Part shown: piece by piece, positions 34,823 to 43,875 of the stretch
How positions within the stretch are numbered: position 1 is the first letter of the stretch
Layout of the letters: every line of letters begins with the position of its first letter
NCBI GenBank assembly: GCA_020830965.2
Contig: JACCFC020000022.1
Span: forward strand, 1-56,240
Reading direction: 5' to 3'
Source: Neisseriaceae bacterium TC5R-5
GTDB taxonomy: Bacteria > Pseudomonadota > Gammaproteobacteria > Burkholderiales > Chromobacteriaceae
Length of the DNA stretch: 56,240 bases
Translations under genes and position numbers: made by a program
Notes under the pieces: model-generated
Told to the model about the DNA's origin: nothing
The model's database searches: none
What the model saw: only the letters and a program-made list of their open reading frames with translations

Positions 34823-35672
34823 GCAGATACCACGCCACCATGTCTTTACCCCATAACAAGGTTATCCAGCCTGCAGCAGCCAGATAAGGACCGAAAGGTA
34901 AGGGCTGTCCACGGCCTCGTTTAGTTAAAAATATCAAGGCGATCCCCACAACAGCCCCAACGAGTGAAGAGAGCAGAATAATCAAGGGCAACATGCTCCA
35001 ACCCAGCCACGCACCTAAAGCGGCCAATAGTTTAAAATCCCCATAACCCATCCCTTCTTTGCCGGTAATGAGTTTGAAACCATGAAATACCAGCCATAAC
35101 ACCACGTAGCCGGCCATGGCACCGAGAACGGCGTCTTGCAAGGGAATGGTGGCCGTGATCAGATTAAACAGCAGTCCACCCCACAGCAGGGGCAGGGTGA
35201 GGCTATCAGGTAGCAGCTGGGTATCGGCATCAATGCAGCTTAACGCGATTAATACCGCAGTGAAGGCCAGATAGCCTGCTAATTGTACACTCCAGCCAAA
35301 GTGCCAGCTCAAAAAAGCAAATAACAACCCGGTACTCAACTCTACAAGAGGATAGCGTGGACTGATTCGGGTTTTGCAAAGATGGCAGCGCCCGGCCAGT
35401 AATACATAGCTGAGTAAGGGGATATTTTGCCAGGCCTGAATGGCTGTCTCGCATTGTGGACAGTGTGAACCCGGCGTCATCAGGTTGTAAGGCGGTGTAA
35501 GCAGTGTATGAGTACTATCATCCTCTGGCTGGCAATTTTGCTGCCACTCGGCTTCCAGCATCTTGGGGAGTCGATGAATGACAACGTTGAGAAAGCTACC
35601 TATGACTAGACCCAATAGCAGGCAGGTAGCGGATAATAGAGTAGGTGAGTTGGCCCAGAACGCGTACCACAT
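34812..35672 (-). CDS. pilD: Type IV prepilin peptidase
   Basis: This 286-residue inner-membrane aspartyl protease cleaves and N-methylates type IV prepilins. The N-terminal cytoplasmic loop holds two CxxC pairs (CPQCETAI, CHLCKT) that bind zinc in the family. The first catalytic aspartate is in the region SCIDADTQLLPDSL. The second is in GMGYGDFKLLAALGAWLGW. Roughly eight transmembrane segments are present. It abuts pilC, sharing one base. Confidence 0.95.
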   Translation of the reverse strand: MWYAFWANSPTLLSATCLLLGLVIGSFLNVVIHRLPKMLEAEWQQNCQPEDDSTHTLLTPPYNLMTPGSHCPQCETAIQAWQNIPLLSYVLLAGRCHLCKTRISPRYPLVELSTGLLFAFLSWHFGWSVQLAGYLAFTAVLIALSCIDADTQLLPDSLTLPLLWGGLLFNLITATIPLQDAVLGAMAGYVVLWLVFHGFKLITGKEGMGYGDFKLLAALGAWLGWSMLPLIILLSSLVGAVVGIALIFLTKRGRGQPLPFGPYLAAAGWITLLWGKDMVAWYLHGY

Positions 35673-36895
35673 TAGCCCACCACCTGTCCCATCTTGAAGA
35701 TGGGCATGTACATGGCAATCACCAAGCCGCCAATCAATACCCCCAGTACCACCATAATCACAGGCTCCAGCAGACTGGATAAGGCGGCGACAGCGTTATC
35801 CACATCCTCTTCATAAAAATCTGCGACCTTATCTAACATTAAATCCAGCGCCCCGGACTCTTCGCCAATTGAGGTCATCTGTAACACCATATTGGGAAAC
35901 AAATTAGTCCGCTGCATGGAAAAACTTAAGCTGGAACCGGCACTGACATCGGCCTGAATGCGCTTACAAGCATCGGCATATACCTGATTTCCTGACGCGC
36001 CACCTACTGAATCCAGTGCCTCTACTAGTGGAACGCCAGCCGCAAATAAGGTAGACAAGGTACGTGCCCAGCGAGCAATAGTAGCTTTACGGATAATATC
36101 GCCAAGCACCGGCAGGATCAGCAAGAGGCGATCTACCTTTTCCTGTAGCTTGGGCGTGCGTTTGAAGGCATAAAGAAAGCCGAAAATCCCGCCAAAAAGC
36201 CCGCCAAAGATGAGCCACCAATAATGGATGAAACCATCCGATAGCCAAATAACAAACAAAGTTGGGGCTGGTAGGTTGGCGCCAAAACTGGAAAACAAAT
36301 CTTTAAAAGCCGGAATCACATAAATCATGATAACAGCAGTAATGATGAAAGCTGTAGCAATAATGGCGGTGGGGTAAATTAATGCAGATTTGATTTTGGC
36401 TTTAATCGCCATGACCTTTTCTTTATAAGTGGCGAGCTTTTCCAGCAGGGAATCCAGCACACCACCAATTTCACCAGCAGCGATAATATTGCAAAATAGC
36501 TTATCAAAATAAAGCGGACGTTTACGAAATGACTCTGCCAGTGACAAACCGGTTTCTACATCCGCGCGTACCTCCAAGAGCATTTTGGTGACTGCGGCGT
36601 TGCTATGGCCTTTGGCTGCAATATCGAATGCCTGTAATAAGGGAACCCCAGCCCGCATCATGGTAGAAAGTTGCCTAGTAAACAAGGCAATGTCTTTTTC
36701 CGTAATTCTTTTACCAAAACCGACGCGACGTTTTTTTATTTTGACAACATTAATGCCTTGGCGGCGTAGTTGAGTTTTTGCAACATTTTCCGATTCGGCC
36801 CGAAGTTCACCACGTATAATCTTGCCGGCTTTATCTTTCCCCTCCCATTCCCAAATAAAACCTGGGACTGGTTTTTTAATTACCGGTGTTACCAT
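35672..36895 (-). CDS. pilC: Type IV pilus inner membrane platform protein PilC
   Basis: This 407-residue protein is the inner-membrane platform on which the PilB motor acts. It contains two GspF/T2SSF domains (about 75-195 and 275-400), each with the typical AGVPLLQAFD and AGVPLVEALD start and a following membrane helix. The LFCNIIAAGEIGGVLDSLL and MTSIGEESGALDLML repeats are clear. The N-terminal FIWEWEGKDKAGKIIRGE segment is typical of PilC. It lies 60 bases after pilB. Confidence 0.96.
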   Translation of the reverse strand: MVTPVIKKPVPGFIWEWEGKDKAGKIIRGELRAESENVAKTQLRRQGINVVKIKKRRVGFGKRITEKDIALFTRQLSTMMRAGVPLLQAFDIAAKGHSNAAVTKMLLEVRADVETGLSLAESFRKRPLYFDKLFCNIIAAGEIGGVLDSLLEKLATYKEKVMAIKAKIKSALIYPTAIIATAFIITAVIMIYVIPAFKDLFSSFGANLPAPTLFVIWLSDGFIHYWWLIFGGLFGGIFGFLYAFKRTPKLQEKVDRLLLILPVLGDIIRKATIARWARTLSTLFAAGVPLVEALDSVGGASGNQVYADACKRIQADVSAGSSLSFSMQRTNLFPNMVLQMTSIGEESGALDLMLDKVADFYEEDVDNAVAALSSLLEPVIMVVLGVLIGGLVIAMYMPIFKMGQVVG

Positions 36896-36955
36896 TAGGT
36901 TTTTCTTTCTTCTGTGTCAGCACGAGTATCTGAGTTAACAACTATAAAGCTTGTT

Positions 36956-38668
36956 CTATTCATTAGTAATGGCCTCAACTTCCACCAAGGAGGTCAGTCC
37001 CGCTTTGACTTTTAATAAACCAGAATGGCGCAAATCCACCATGCCCTCTTTGATGGCTAAGTCACGAATATCAACAGCGGTACCATTTTGCATGATCAGC
37101 CGGGTCATCGCTTCTGTAATCGGCATTAACTCATATAAGCCGACTCTGCCGCGATAGCCACTGTTGCGGCACTCCTCACATCCTACCGGGCCATAGGGCT
37201 GCCAACTGCCATCTAGTTCCTCTTTGACAAACCCGGCACGCAGCAAGACATCTTCTGGTATGTCTACGGGTTTCTTACAGGCCTTGCATAAACGTCTGGC
37301 CAAGCGCTGTGCCATGATCAGTAAAACGGAACTTGCTACATTAAATGGTGCCACTCCCATATTCAACAGACGGGTTAATGTGGCAGGTGCATTGTTGGTG
37401 TGTAAGGTGGAAAAAACCATATGGCCCGTTTGGGCGGCTTTAATGGAGATATCAGCGGTTTCAAAATCACGAATTTCGCCAACCATGATCACGTCCGGGT
37501 CTTGGCGTAAAAAAGCTTTTAGCGCAGCGGGAAAAGTTAAGCCGGCCCGCTCATTCACATTCACCTGGTTAATGCCGGGTAAGTTTATTTCTACCGGATC
37601 TTCGGCAGTGGCGATATTAATATCCGGCTTATTAAGAATATTCAAGCAAGTGTAGAGCGAAACAGTTTTACCACTACCCGTTGGCCCGGTAACCAATACC
37701 ATACCATAGGGCCGCTCAATAAGACTGAGTAATAGTTTTTTTTGCTCAGGCTCGAAACCTAGCTGCTCAATATTCAGTGAGGCAGCCGAAGAATCCAGAA
37801 TACGCATCACGATTTTTTCGCCAAACAACGTTGGAAGTGTGCTGACCCTAAAATCAATGGCACGGGTTTTTGAAATAACTAATTTCATCCGACCATCTTG
37901 CGGTACGCGTTTTTCAGAAATATCTAATCGAGAAACGACCTTAATACGAGAGGCCATTTTCTCCTTTAATATTAAAGGAGGTTGTGAAATTTCTTTTAGA
38001 ATGCCATCTACACGGTAGCGAATACGGTAAAATTTTTCATATGGCTCAAAGTGAATATCTGAGGCGCCAGAGTTGATGGCATCCAGTAAAACTTTATGAA
38101 TAAATTTGACAACAGGTGCATCATCTACTTCAGAGGATTGATTACTGGTATTTTCTTGTGGTGTATCCGGGTCGGCAAATTCCAGATCGCCAAAATCTTC
38201 ACTCTCTAATGCCTGAATAACTGCGGTAGAGTTGTTCTTGAACTTGTTAATAACCAGCGTGAGCTTATCGTCTTCCACGATGACAATTTCAACGGCCATA
38301 TCGGTTTTGAAGGTAATGGCGTGATAAGCGGCAGTTTGTGTTGGGTCGGATGTTCCGATATACAACTTATTGCCGCGCTTGAGTAAAGGCACCAGGCGAC
38401 GGCTGAAAATTAATGTTTCATCGATTAGGCCTTTGGGGAGCTGCTCGGTATCTATCGCAGCAATATCCAGTAATGGATAGCCAAAAGTACTGGAGGCAAA
38501 AATAGCGATTTCTTCGGCAGTCATTTTCTTGCTAATAATCAACTGCTCGACAAAACTAATATGAGATACCTGCGATTGTTTCAAAATTGCATCTGCATCT
38601 TGTTGTTGTAATACGTTGTTTTGTACTAGGGCACGGCCCAACCCTGAAATCCCCGCTAAAGCTTCCAT
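36956..38668 (-). CDS. pilB: Type IV pilus assembly ATPase PilB
   Basis: This 570-residue hexameric ATPase powers pilus extension. The N-terminal domain (about 1-150) is of the GspE/MshEN type, which in many homologues binds c-di-GMP. The motor domain has Walker A GPTGSGKTVSLYT, the Asp box, Walker B VGEIRDFETADIS and the His box. A zinc-binding four-cysteine motif (CKACKK and CEEC) is intact. It opens the operon pilB-pilC-pilD-coaE-zapD-yacG. A TATAAT box with flanking inverted repeats lies just upstream. Major pilin and PilT genes are elsewhere. Confidence 0.97.
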   Translation of the reverse strand: MEALAGISGLGRALVQNNVLQQQDADAILKQSQVSHISFVEQLIISKKMTAEEIAIFASSTFGYPLLDIAAIDTEQLPKGLIDETLIFSRRLVPLLKRGNKLYIGTSDPTQTAAYHAITFKTDMAVEIVIVEDDKLTLVINKFKNNSTAVIQALESEDFGDLEFADPDTPQENTSNQSSEVDDAPVVKFIHKVLLDAINSGASDIHFEPYEKFYRIRYRVDGILKEISQPPLILKEKMASRIKVVSRLDISEKRVPQDGRMKLVISKTRAIDFRVSTLPTLFGEKIVMRILDSSAASLNIEQLGFEPEQKKLLLSLIERPYGMVLVTGPTGSGKTVSLYTCLNILNKPDINIATAEDPVEINLPGINQVNVNERAGLTFPAALKAFLRQDPDVIMVGEIRDFETADISIKAAQTGHMVFSTLHTNNAPATLTRLLNMGVAPFNVASSVLLIMAQRLARRLCKACKKPVDIPEDVLLRAGFVKEELDGSWQPYGPVGCEECRNSGYRGRVGLYELMPITEAMTRLIMQNGTAVDIRDLAIKEGMVDLRHSGLLKVKAGLTSLVEVEAITNE

Positions 38669-38704
38669 AAGCCAGTCACCTTATTGGTTGAATGCATCGA
38701 GCAA

Positions 38705-38755
38705 CAAGTGTTGATATTATTTCAGTATTATATGCAAAATGTCGGCCAACACTTG
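38705..38755 (-). promoter_or_regulatory. pilB promoter region with flanking inverted repeat
   Basis: A perfect -10 TATAAT (38727-38732, minus strand) lies about 60 bases before the pilB start, with no good -35. The 9-base arms CAAGTGTTG (38705-38713) and CAACACTTG (38747-38755) are exact complements and flank it symmetrically, 42 bases centre to centre. They could be operator half-sites. Confidence 0.5.
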
Positions 38756-38841
38756 ATTCTATTTTTTATCAGATAAGCCGTGGCCTTTCATCCGCGAATG
38801 GTTAGAGTTTTTCTGGATGGTTTATAACCGTTCTCTTTAAT

Positions 38842-38870
38842 AAACAAAGACTGCGAAAGCAGTCTTGTTT
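38842..38870 (-). terminator. Terminator after porin 1
   Basis: On the minus strand AAACAAGACTGC pairs with GCAGTCTTTGTTT (one bulge) around a 4-base loop, ending in TTTATT. The core GACTGC-N4-GCAGTC is shared with the terminator of the second porin. Confidence 0.78.
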
Positions 38871-38896
38871 ATTTATTAAAATCCTAGGGTGGACGA

Positions 38897-40078
38897 TTAG
38901 AAGCGGTGGATTACCCCTAAGCCGAAAGAGTTTTCGTTGTCCAGGTTGTCAAACTTCCACTTTACGTGACCGTAGGAGGTGTGGACGTTAGTGCGCTTGG
39001 ACAAGTTATAGCTCAGCGACAGCACGTACTGATCATAACCACTGTCGGTAACACTACTGCCGTTCTGACTGACGTTATAGCCCTTGGCATAAGAGAAGTA
39101 GGGCGTCAGCGCCCCGAAGCTGTAGCCTAGAGTGACTGCAGCTTCCTTGGTTTTTAAGCTTTGCTGATTGATGTTTGCTTGGGAAGTGCCGTTAGCAAGT
39201 AATGCTGCATTTAAAGCGGCTACTGGGGAACTGCTTGCAGATGCCAGGCCATTGTTGCTGTTGTTGTAATAGCTGCCCAGACCATAGCCTTCAATTTGTT
39301 GGTAGCCTAAAACGGCGTAAATGTTGTTGGCGTTGTAACCGGCTTCAACACGATGCCAGGTTTTCGTATTGTTGCTGTATTTAAAATTAGCCGCTTCGTT
39401 ACCTAATGGGCCAATGGCAGCGGCTTTCTGTGCATCTCCCCAATTCTCGTAGTTGTATTTGGCAAAGAAGCCCATTGGGTGTTCGTAGCTCAAGCCAAGG
39501 TTCCAGGTTTGGTTGTTGGTATTTGAGCCCGAGCCATCATTGGCTAGTACACGTTTTTCATCGGTACCATATAGCGCGATAAAACTAAAGCCTTCCCAGA
39601 CTGGGCTGTCATAGCGAACAGCGTTTGTCACCCGGTCATCAATACGGGTGAAAGAACCTAGGCCGGCTACGCTCTTGCCTGAGTAATAGCCGGGGTCAAT
39701 CAATCCCATGTCCGAATTGGCGTAGTTAGACAGTTTACCCAGGCGAAGTTTACCCCAGTCATTGCCGGCAAAGCCGATAAAGCTATCACGAGTAGCAAAG
39801 CCGGTGCTGTCTGCTCCATCAATATAAAGCCTGCTTTCTACCTGCCAGATGGCTTTGAGGCCATTACCTAAGTCCTCCCCACCCTTAAAGCCAATGCGGG
39901 AAGTCCAGTCGTTAATTTGTGAACTGCCAAGCAGCTTGCCTTCGCTATTTCTATCGAGGCCACTACTGTAGGTTTTGTTGTATTCGTAAGCGCCACGGAT
40001 TTCGCCGTAAATCACTACGTCAGCAATTGCCACGGTAGGCAGCGCTGTCAACGCAAGAGCGATGAGCTTATTGTGCAT
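38897..40078 (-). CDS. Outer membrane porin 1, Neisseria-type
   Basis: This 393-residue general porin forms a trimeric 16-stranded barrel for passive diffusion of small solutes. The signal peptide (MHNKLIALALTALPTVAIA) is cut after an A-x-A motif and the mature part opens DVVIYGEIRGAYEYNK. Porin landmarks are SRIGFKGGEDLGNGLKAIWQVE, FIGFAGNDWGKLRLGKL and the terminal phenylalanine in GLGVIHRF, the signal for BAM-dependent assembly. It is about 75-80% similar by eye to porin 2, differing mostly in surface loops (for example around residues 270-300). It has its own promoter and terminator. Confidence 0.93.
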   Translation of the reverse strand: MHNKLIALALTALPTVAIADVVIYGEIRGAYEYNKTYSSGLDRNSEGKLLGSSQINDWTSRIGFKGGEDLGNGLKAIWQVESRLYIDGADSTGFATRDSFIGFAGNDWGKLRLGKLSNYANSDMGLIDPGYYSGKSVAGLGSFTRIDDRVTNAVRYDSPVWEGFSFIALYGTDEKRVLANDGSGSNTNNQTWNLGLSYEHPMGFFAKYNYENWGDAQKAAAIGPLGNEAANFKYSNNTKTWHRVEAGYNANNIYAVLGYQQIEGYGLGSYYNNSNNGLASASSSPVAALNAALLANGTSQANINQQSLKTKEAAVTLGYSFGALTPYFSYAKGYNVSQNGSSVTDSGYDQYVLSLSYNLSKRTNVHTSYGHVKWKFDNLDNENSFGLGVIHRF

Positions 40079-40189
40079 GTGTTGTTCCTTTCAAGTCGTT
40101 GATATTATTCTGATGGCTTGGCACTATTTGTAGTGATTGACTCGGACTGGATATCTATTGCCGATATATTCCCGCAATCGCTGCTGGCA

Positions 40190-40218
40190 ATAGTAAGGTG
40201 CGTTTTGCGAAAAAACAA
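40190..40218 (-). promoter_or_regulatory. Porin 1 promoter and leader
   Basis: TTGTTT (40213-40218) and TACTAT (40190-40195) lie 17 bases apart on the minus strand, giving a leader of about 105 bases. Porin 2 has the same arrangement. The spacer 40079-40519 otherwise holds the porin 2 terminator and AT-rich sequence without genes. Confidence 0.6.
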
Positions 40219-40316
40219 AAGCAGAAAGTGAGTTTTATGGCTGGGGTAGGTAATGGGCGGTCTATTTTTTTGTAAATATTTGTTTATATTTAATATTTTT
40301 CTTGAATGGGTGATGT

Positions 40317-40332
40317 ATAAAAACAACAAAAT
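40317..40332. promoter_or_regulatory. Conserved 16-mer upstream of porin 1 promoter
   Basis: ATAAAAACAACAAAAT lies about 100 bases upstream of the porin 1 -35 box. The identical 16-mer stands at 41908-41923, at the same distance from the porin 2 promoter. It is a candidate regulator site, or a remnant of the duplication. Confidence 0.4.
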
Positions 40333-40464
40333 GAGCAGGTAACTATTGATTAAGAGATTTTGATTAAACATGTACTAACTTACAAAAGCTGATTTTTGGA
40401 TATATATACGCTGGTTAATTTTTGGTTGGTGTGCGGTTATAGAGCAGGCTTAAGTAGAGTAAAA

Positions 40465-40492
40465 AATAAGGACTGCCGGAGCAGTCCTTATT
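40465..40492 (-). terminator. Terminator after porin 2
   Basis: AATAAGGACTGC pairs perfectly with GCAGTCCTTATT around a 4-base loop and runs into T6 on the minus strand. Confidence 0.9.
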
Positions 40493-40519
40493 AAATCATT
40501 CAAACCAACTTGCTGATGA

Positions 40520-41668
40520 TTAGAAGCGGTGTACTACACCCAAGCCAAAGGAACTTTCGTTATCCAAGCCATCAAGTTTCCACTTTACGTGACCGTAAGA
40601 AGTGTAAACATTAGTGCGTTTGGACAAGTCATAGTTCAAGGCCAATACATACTGATCATAGCCGGTGTCGGTAACGCTGTTGCCATTAACACTGGCGTTA
40701 TAACCTTTAGCATATGAGAAGTATGGTGTTAGTGCACCAAAGGTGTAGCCTAAAGTTATGGCCGCTTCTTTGGTTTTTAAGCTTTCACCGACTGCAGGTG
40801 TTAATGCAGTAGTTAGGGCTGTGCTGCCCTTAAGCAGAGCTGGGTTATAGTATGTATCCGTGCCATAACCCTCCACTTGTTGATACCCTAACACTGCGTA
40901 GATATTGTTGGCCATATAACCAGCTTCTACACGATGCCAAGTTTTAGCAGTAGTACCTGACTGAGTAGAAGTTAGGCTTTGTGTGTTAGCTGCTGCAACT
41001 GTTTCTTTTGCGTCATTCCAATTTTCATAGTTGTACTTAGCAAAGAAGCCCATGGGGTGTTCATAGCTAAGACCAATATTCCAAGTTTGGTTGTTTGTGT
41101 TGGATCCAGTTGTTGTGTTGCGCAAGCGCTGTTCATCTGTACCATACAGGGCCATAAAGCTAAAGCCTTCCCAAACAGGACTGTCATAGCGAACAGCATT
41201 TTTGACACGTGTGTCCATACGAGTGAAGTAGCCTAAGCCAGCTACACTCTTGCCATCTGGGTTATACCAACCTGGGTCAACCTGCTCCATATCGGAGTTG
41301 GCATAGTTAGACAATTTACCTAGGCGGAATTTACCCCAGCTATCACCAGTAAGGCCAATAAAACTATCTCTAGTAGCGAAACCGCCACCGTTAGGATGAT
41401 TTTCGCCATCAATGCGTAGGCCACTTTCTACCTGCCAGATAGCCTTCAGACCATTGCCCAGATCTTCGCCACCTTTAAAACCAATGCGGGAGTTCCAGTC
41501 ATTGATCTGTGAGCTGCCAACCAGCTTGCCTTCGTTATTACGATCAATGCCGCTACCGTAGGTTTTGTTGTATTCGTAACCGCCACGGATTTCACCGTAG
41601 ACCACTACGTCGGCCATAACGGCGGTAGGGAGAGCGGCTAGTGCAAGAGCGATAAGCTTCTTGTTCAT
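40520..41668 (-). CDS. Outer membrane porin 2, Neisseria-type
   Basis: This 382-residue porin is a close paralogue of the one at 38897-40078. The signal peptide is MNKKLIALALAALPTAVMA, the mature start DVVVYGEIRGGYEYNK, and the C-terminus GLGVVHRF ends in phenylalanine as barrel assembly requires. Conserved barrel strands alternate with variable loops; a loop at about 225-240 is rich in T, S and Q and differs from porin 1. The N-terminus resembles Neisseria PorB, which supports the taxonomic reading. Separate promoters and terminators indicate independent transcription of the two copies. Confidence 0.94.
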   Translation of the reverse strand: MNKKLIALALAALPTAVMADVVVYGEIRGGYEYNKTYGSGIDRNNEGKLVGSSQINDWNSRIGFKGGEDLGNGLKAIWQVESGLRIDGENHPNGGGFATRDSFIGLTGDSWGKFRLGKLSNYANSDMEQVDPGWYNPDGKSVAGLGYFTRMDTRVKNAVRYDSPVWEGFSFMALYGTDEQRLRNTTTGSNTNNQTWNIGLSYEHPMGFFAKYNYENWNDAKETVAAANTQSLTSTQSGTTAKTWHRVEAGYMANNIYAVLGYQQVEGYGTDTYYNPALLKGSTALTTALTPAVGESLKTKEAAITLGYTFGALTPYFSYAKGYNASVNGNSVTDTGYDQYVLALNYDLSKRTNVYTSYGHVKWKLDGLDNESSFGLGVVHRF

Positions 41669-41778
41669 GCGTAATTCCTTTCAAGTCGGTTGATATTGTC
41701 CTGAGCGATTTACTGCTAGTCATTGCGAGTAATCCGGACTTTATGTGCTACCGGTATATTCCGGTAATTGCTGTTGCC

Positions 41779-41807
41779 AATATAAGTCTAGCGTTGCGAA
41801 AAAACAA
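41779..41807 (-). promoter_or_regulatory. Porin 2 promoter and leader
   Basis: TTGTTT (41802-41807) and TATATT (41779-41784) are 17 bases apart on the minus strand. The leader of about 104 bases contains the palindrome TACCGG-AATATA-CCGGTA near 41749-41766. The spacer up to 42061 contains no other gene. Confidence 0.62.
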
Positions 41808-41907
41808 AAGCAGAATGCAGGTTTTGTTTGGTTGTTATTCATAAAAATAGCGCAATATTTTTTAAGCAATTGTTTTTATTGAGATTTTTGTTTTTTTGTG
41901 GACGTGC

Positions 41908-41923
41908 ATAAAAACAACAAAAT
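41908..41923. promoter_or_regulatory. Conserved 16-mer upstream of porin 2 promoter
   Basis: Identical to the 16-mer at 40317-40332 and about 101 bases upstream of the porin 2 -35 box. See that entry. Confidence 0.4.
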
Positions 41924-42061
41924 AAAGATTACTGTGTCAAAATTACAACAGATTAAGGTGAATTAGCAGAAGTCGTTGCAGAGTTGTCGCCTTGTTTTGC
42001 GTGGACGAGGCTGATGTATGGGCATGCTTTTATCGGTATGGTGGTTATTTTGGGAGGAAGT

Positions 42062-43462
42062 ATGGTGTCTTCAGTATCTTTGTGCTGGCTGCGGCGGGAT
42101 TTACGTTTACAGGATAATACGGCCTTATGTCGCGCTTTGCAGTCGGGCGGTTTGGTGCAGTGTGTCTTTGTTTTTGATACTCGTATTTTGTCCGAGTTAG
42201 CATCTGATGATCGGCGGCTGGCCTTTATCTGGCTCGCTTTGCAGCAGTTACAGGCAGAGCTTACTGCTTTGGGGGGCAGTTTGTGGGTGCTACAGGGTGA
42301 TCCGGTGGCGGTGATACCGGCCTTGGCTAGGCAGTTGAGTGCTGGCGAGGTGTATGCCAATCGTGATTATGAGCCGTATGCACGTGGCCGTGATGAGCAG
42401 GTTAGTCAGGGCCTAGTGGAGGAGGGGCGCCGTCTGCTGTTGTTTAAGGATCAGGTGATTTTTGAGCAGGATGAGTTGCTGACCGCCGCCGGTAAGCCTT
42501 ACACCGTGTTTACCCCTTATTGTAAAACCTGGCTGCGAATGGTGACGCCAGCGCATACTGCTTGTTGGGAGGCTGTATGCCGTGGGCGGTTACGAGTTGG
42601 TGCAGCGCCAGCGCTGCCAAGTCTGGCTGAATTGGGGTTTGCGGAGGCGCAGGTGGATGTTGGCAAGATGCCGATTGGTAGCGTGGGGGCGCAACAGTTG
42701 CTGGTGGACTTCCAGCACAGAATGCCGCGCTACCATTTGCAGCGCGATTATCCTGCGGTAAAGGGGGTTTCCTATTTGTCCACCCATCTGCGTTTTGGTA
42801 CTGTCTCGATTCGTCAACTGGTTGGGCTGGCTTTGGCTGATGGTGGTGAGGGGGCCATCTGTTGGTTGAAAGAGTTGATCTGGCGCGAGTTTTATCAGCA
42901 GTTGTTATGGCATTTCCCTCAGGTGGTAGAGCAAAGCTTTAAGCCGCAATATGTTGATTTGGCTTTTCCGAACGACCCGGTTTATTTGCAGTGCTGGCAA
43001 CAGGGGAAGACCGGTTATCCCATTATTGATGCCGCAATGCGGCAGTTGAATCAAACCGGTTATATGCATAATCGCCTACGCATGGTGGTGGCTAGTTTTC
43101 TTGTTAAGGATTTACTGGTGGACTGGCGTTTGGGTGAGCGCTATTTTGCGCAGCAACTGCTGGATTTTGATCTGGCTGCCAATAATGGTGGTTGGCAGTG
43201 GGCGGCTTCGACCGGGTGTGATGCGCAACCTTATTTTCGTATTTTCAATCCACTTAGCCAGTCGCAGCGGTTTGACCCGAAGGGTAAGTTTTTGCGCCGT
43301 TACCTGCCGGAGCTGGCTGAACTGGATAATAAGGCGATCCATGCACCATGCTTGGCCAAGCAATTACCTGCGGGCTTTAGCCTGGGGAGAGATTATCCGT
43401 GGCCGATAGTGGATCATGCTCAGCAAAGAGAAAAAGCTCTGGCTTTGTTTGCCAGAGCCTGA
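42062..43462 (+). CDS. phrB: Deoxyribodipyrimidine photolyase
   Basis: This 466-residue flavoprotein repairs UV-induced pyrimidine dimers with blue light. The start at 42062 (MVSSVSLCWLRRDLRLQDN) has a near-perfect GGGAGGAA site; the frame extends back to 41984 without one. The N-terminal antenna domain begins with WLRRDLRLQDNTAL. The FAD domain has LIWREFYQQLLWHFP, the MRQLNQTGYMHNRLRMVVASFLVKDLL stretch, and DFDLAANNGGWQWAASTG. These match class I CPD photolyases. It is not in an obvious operon. Confidence 0.95.
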   Translation: MVSSVSLCWLRRDLRLQDNTALCRALQSGGLVQCVFVFDTRILSELASDDRRLAFIWLALQQLQAELTALGGSLWVLQGDPVAVIPALARQLSAGEVYANRDYEPYARGRDEQVSQGLVEEGRRLLLFKDQVIFEQDELLTAAGKPYTVFTPYCKTWLRMVTPAHTACWEAVCRGRLRVGAAPALPSLAELGFAEAQVDVGKMPIGSVGAQQLLVDFQHRMPRYHLQRDYPAVKGVSYLSTHLRFGTVSIRQLVGLALADGGEGAICWLKELIWREFYQQLLWHFPQVVEQSFKPQYVDLAFPNDPVYLQCWQQGKTGYPIIDAAMRQLNQTGYMHNRLRMVVASFLVKDLLVDWRLGERYFAQQLLDFDLAANNGGWQWAASTGCDAQPYFRIFNPLSQSQRFDPKGKFLRRYLPELAELDNKAIHAPCLAKQLPAGFSLGRDYPWPIVDHAQQREKALALFARA

Positions 43463-43483
43463 TGTATTGGTGGCAGGCTGCTG

Positions 43484-43822
43484 CTAAGGTTTGGCTTTGG
43501 CCGGCGCGGGTGGTACTGCCGGTTTGGCGCCAGGCTTGGCGTTTTTATTGGCGCCAGCCGGGGCTGCTCCGCCACTGACCGTGATATTACTACGTAGAGT
43601 TTCCAGGGTTTTGTCGCCAATACCGCTCACTTTTTTTAAGTCATCCACTGCTTTGAATGGGCCGTTCTTGGTGCGGTAATCGATAATGGCTTTCGCTTTA
43701 GCCGGGCCGATGCCGCTTAGGGTTTCCAGTTCCTGTGGAGTGGCGGTATTAAGGTTGACGGCAGCAAAAGCCGAACTGCAAATTAGCAACAAGCCTAACA
43801 GGAATGCGTAGAGCTTTTTCAT
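43484..43822 (-). CDS. ComEA-like helix-hairpin-helix DNA-binding protein
   Basis: This 112-residue protein has a signal peptide (MKKLYAFLLGLLLICSSAFA) and a ComEA helix-hairpin-helix domain (VNLNTATPQELETLSGIGPAKAKAI, then LKKVSGIGDKTLETLRSNI). Small periplasmic proteins of this kind bind incoming DNA during natural transformation in Neisseria and relatives. The last 30 residues are an Ala/Pro/Lys-rich tail (GANKNAKPGAKPAVPPAP), longer than in the minimal proteins. The start at 43822 has AAAGGAGA upstream. With the type IV pilus genes nearby this supports, but does not prove, natural competence. Confidence 0.88.
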   Translation of the reverse strand: MKKLYAFLLGLLLICSSAFAAVNLNTATPQELETLSGIGPAKAKAIIDYRTKNGPFKAVDDLKKVSGIGDKTLETLRSNITVSGGAAPAGANKNAKPGAKPAVPPAPAKAKP

Positions 43823-43875
43823 ATGATCTCCTTTGGGAGTGGGTGCAAGGCTCTGCCCGAGTGTCATCTTAGCGC

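Noticed and set aside
40105-40371. 88-codon ORF on the minus strand upstream of porin 1
   Set aside because: It covers the porin promoter and AT-rich spacer and has no ribosome binding site or protein-like composition.
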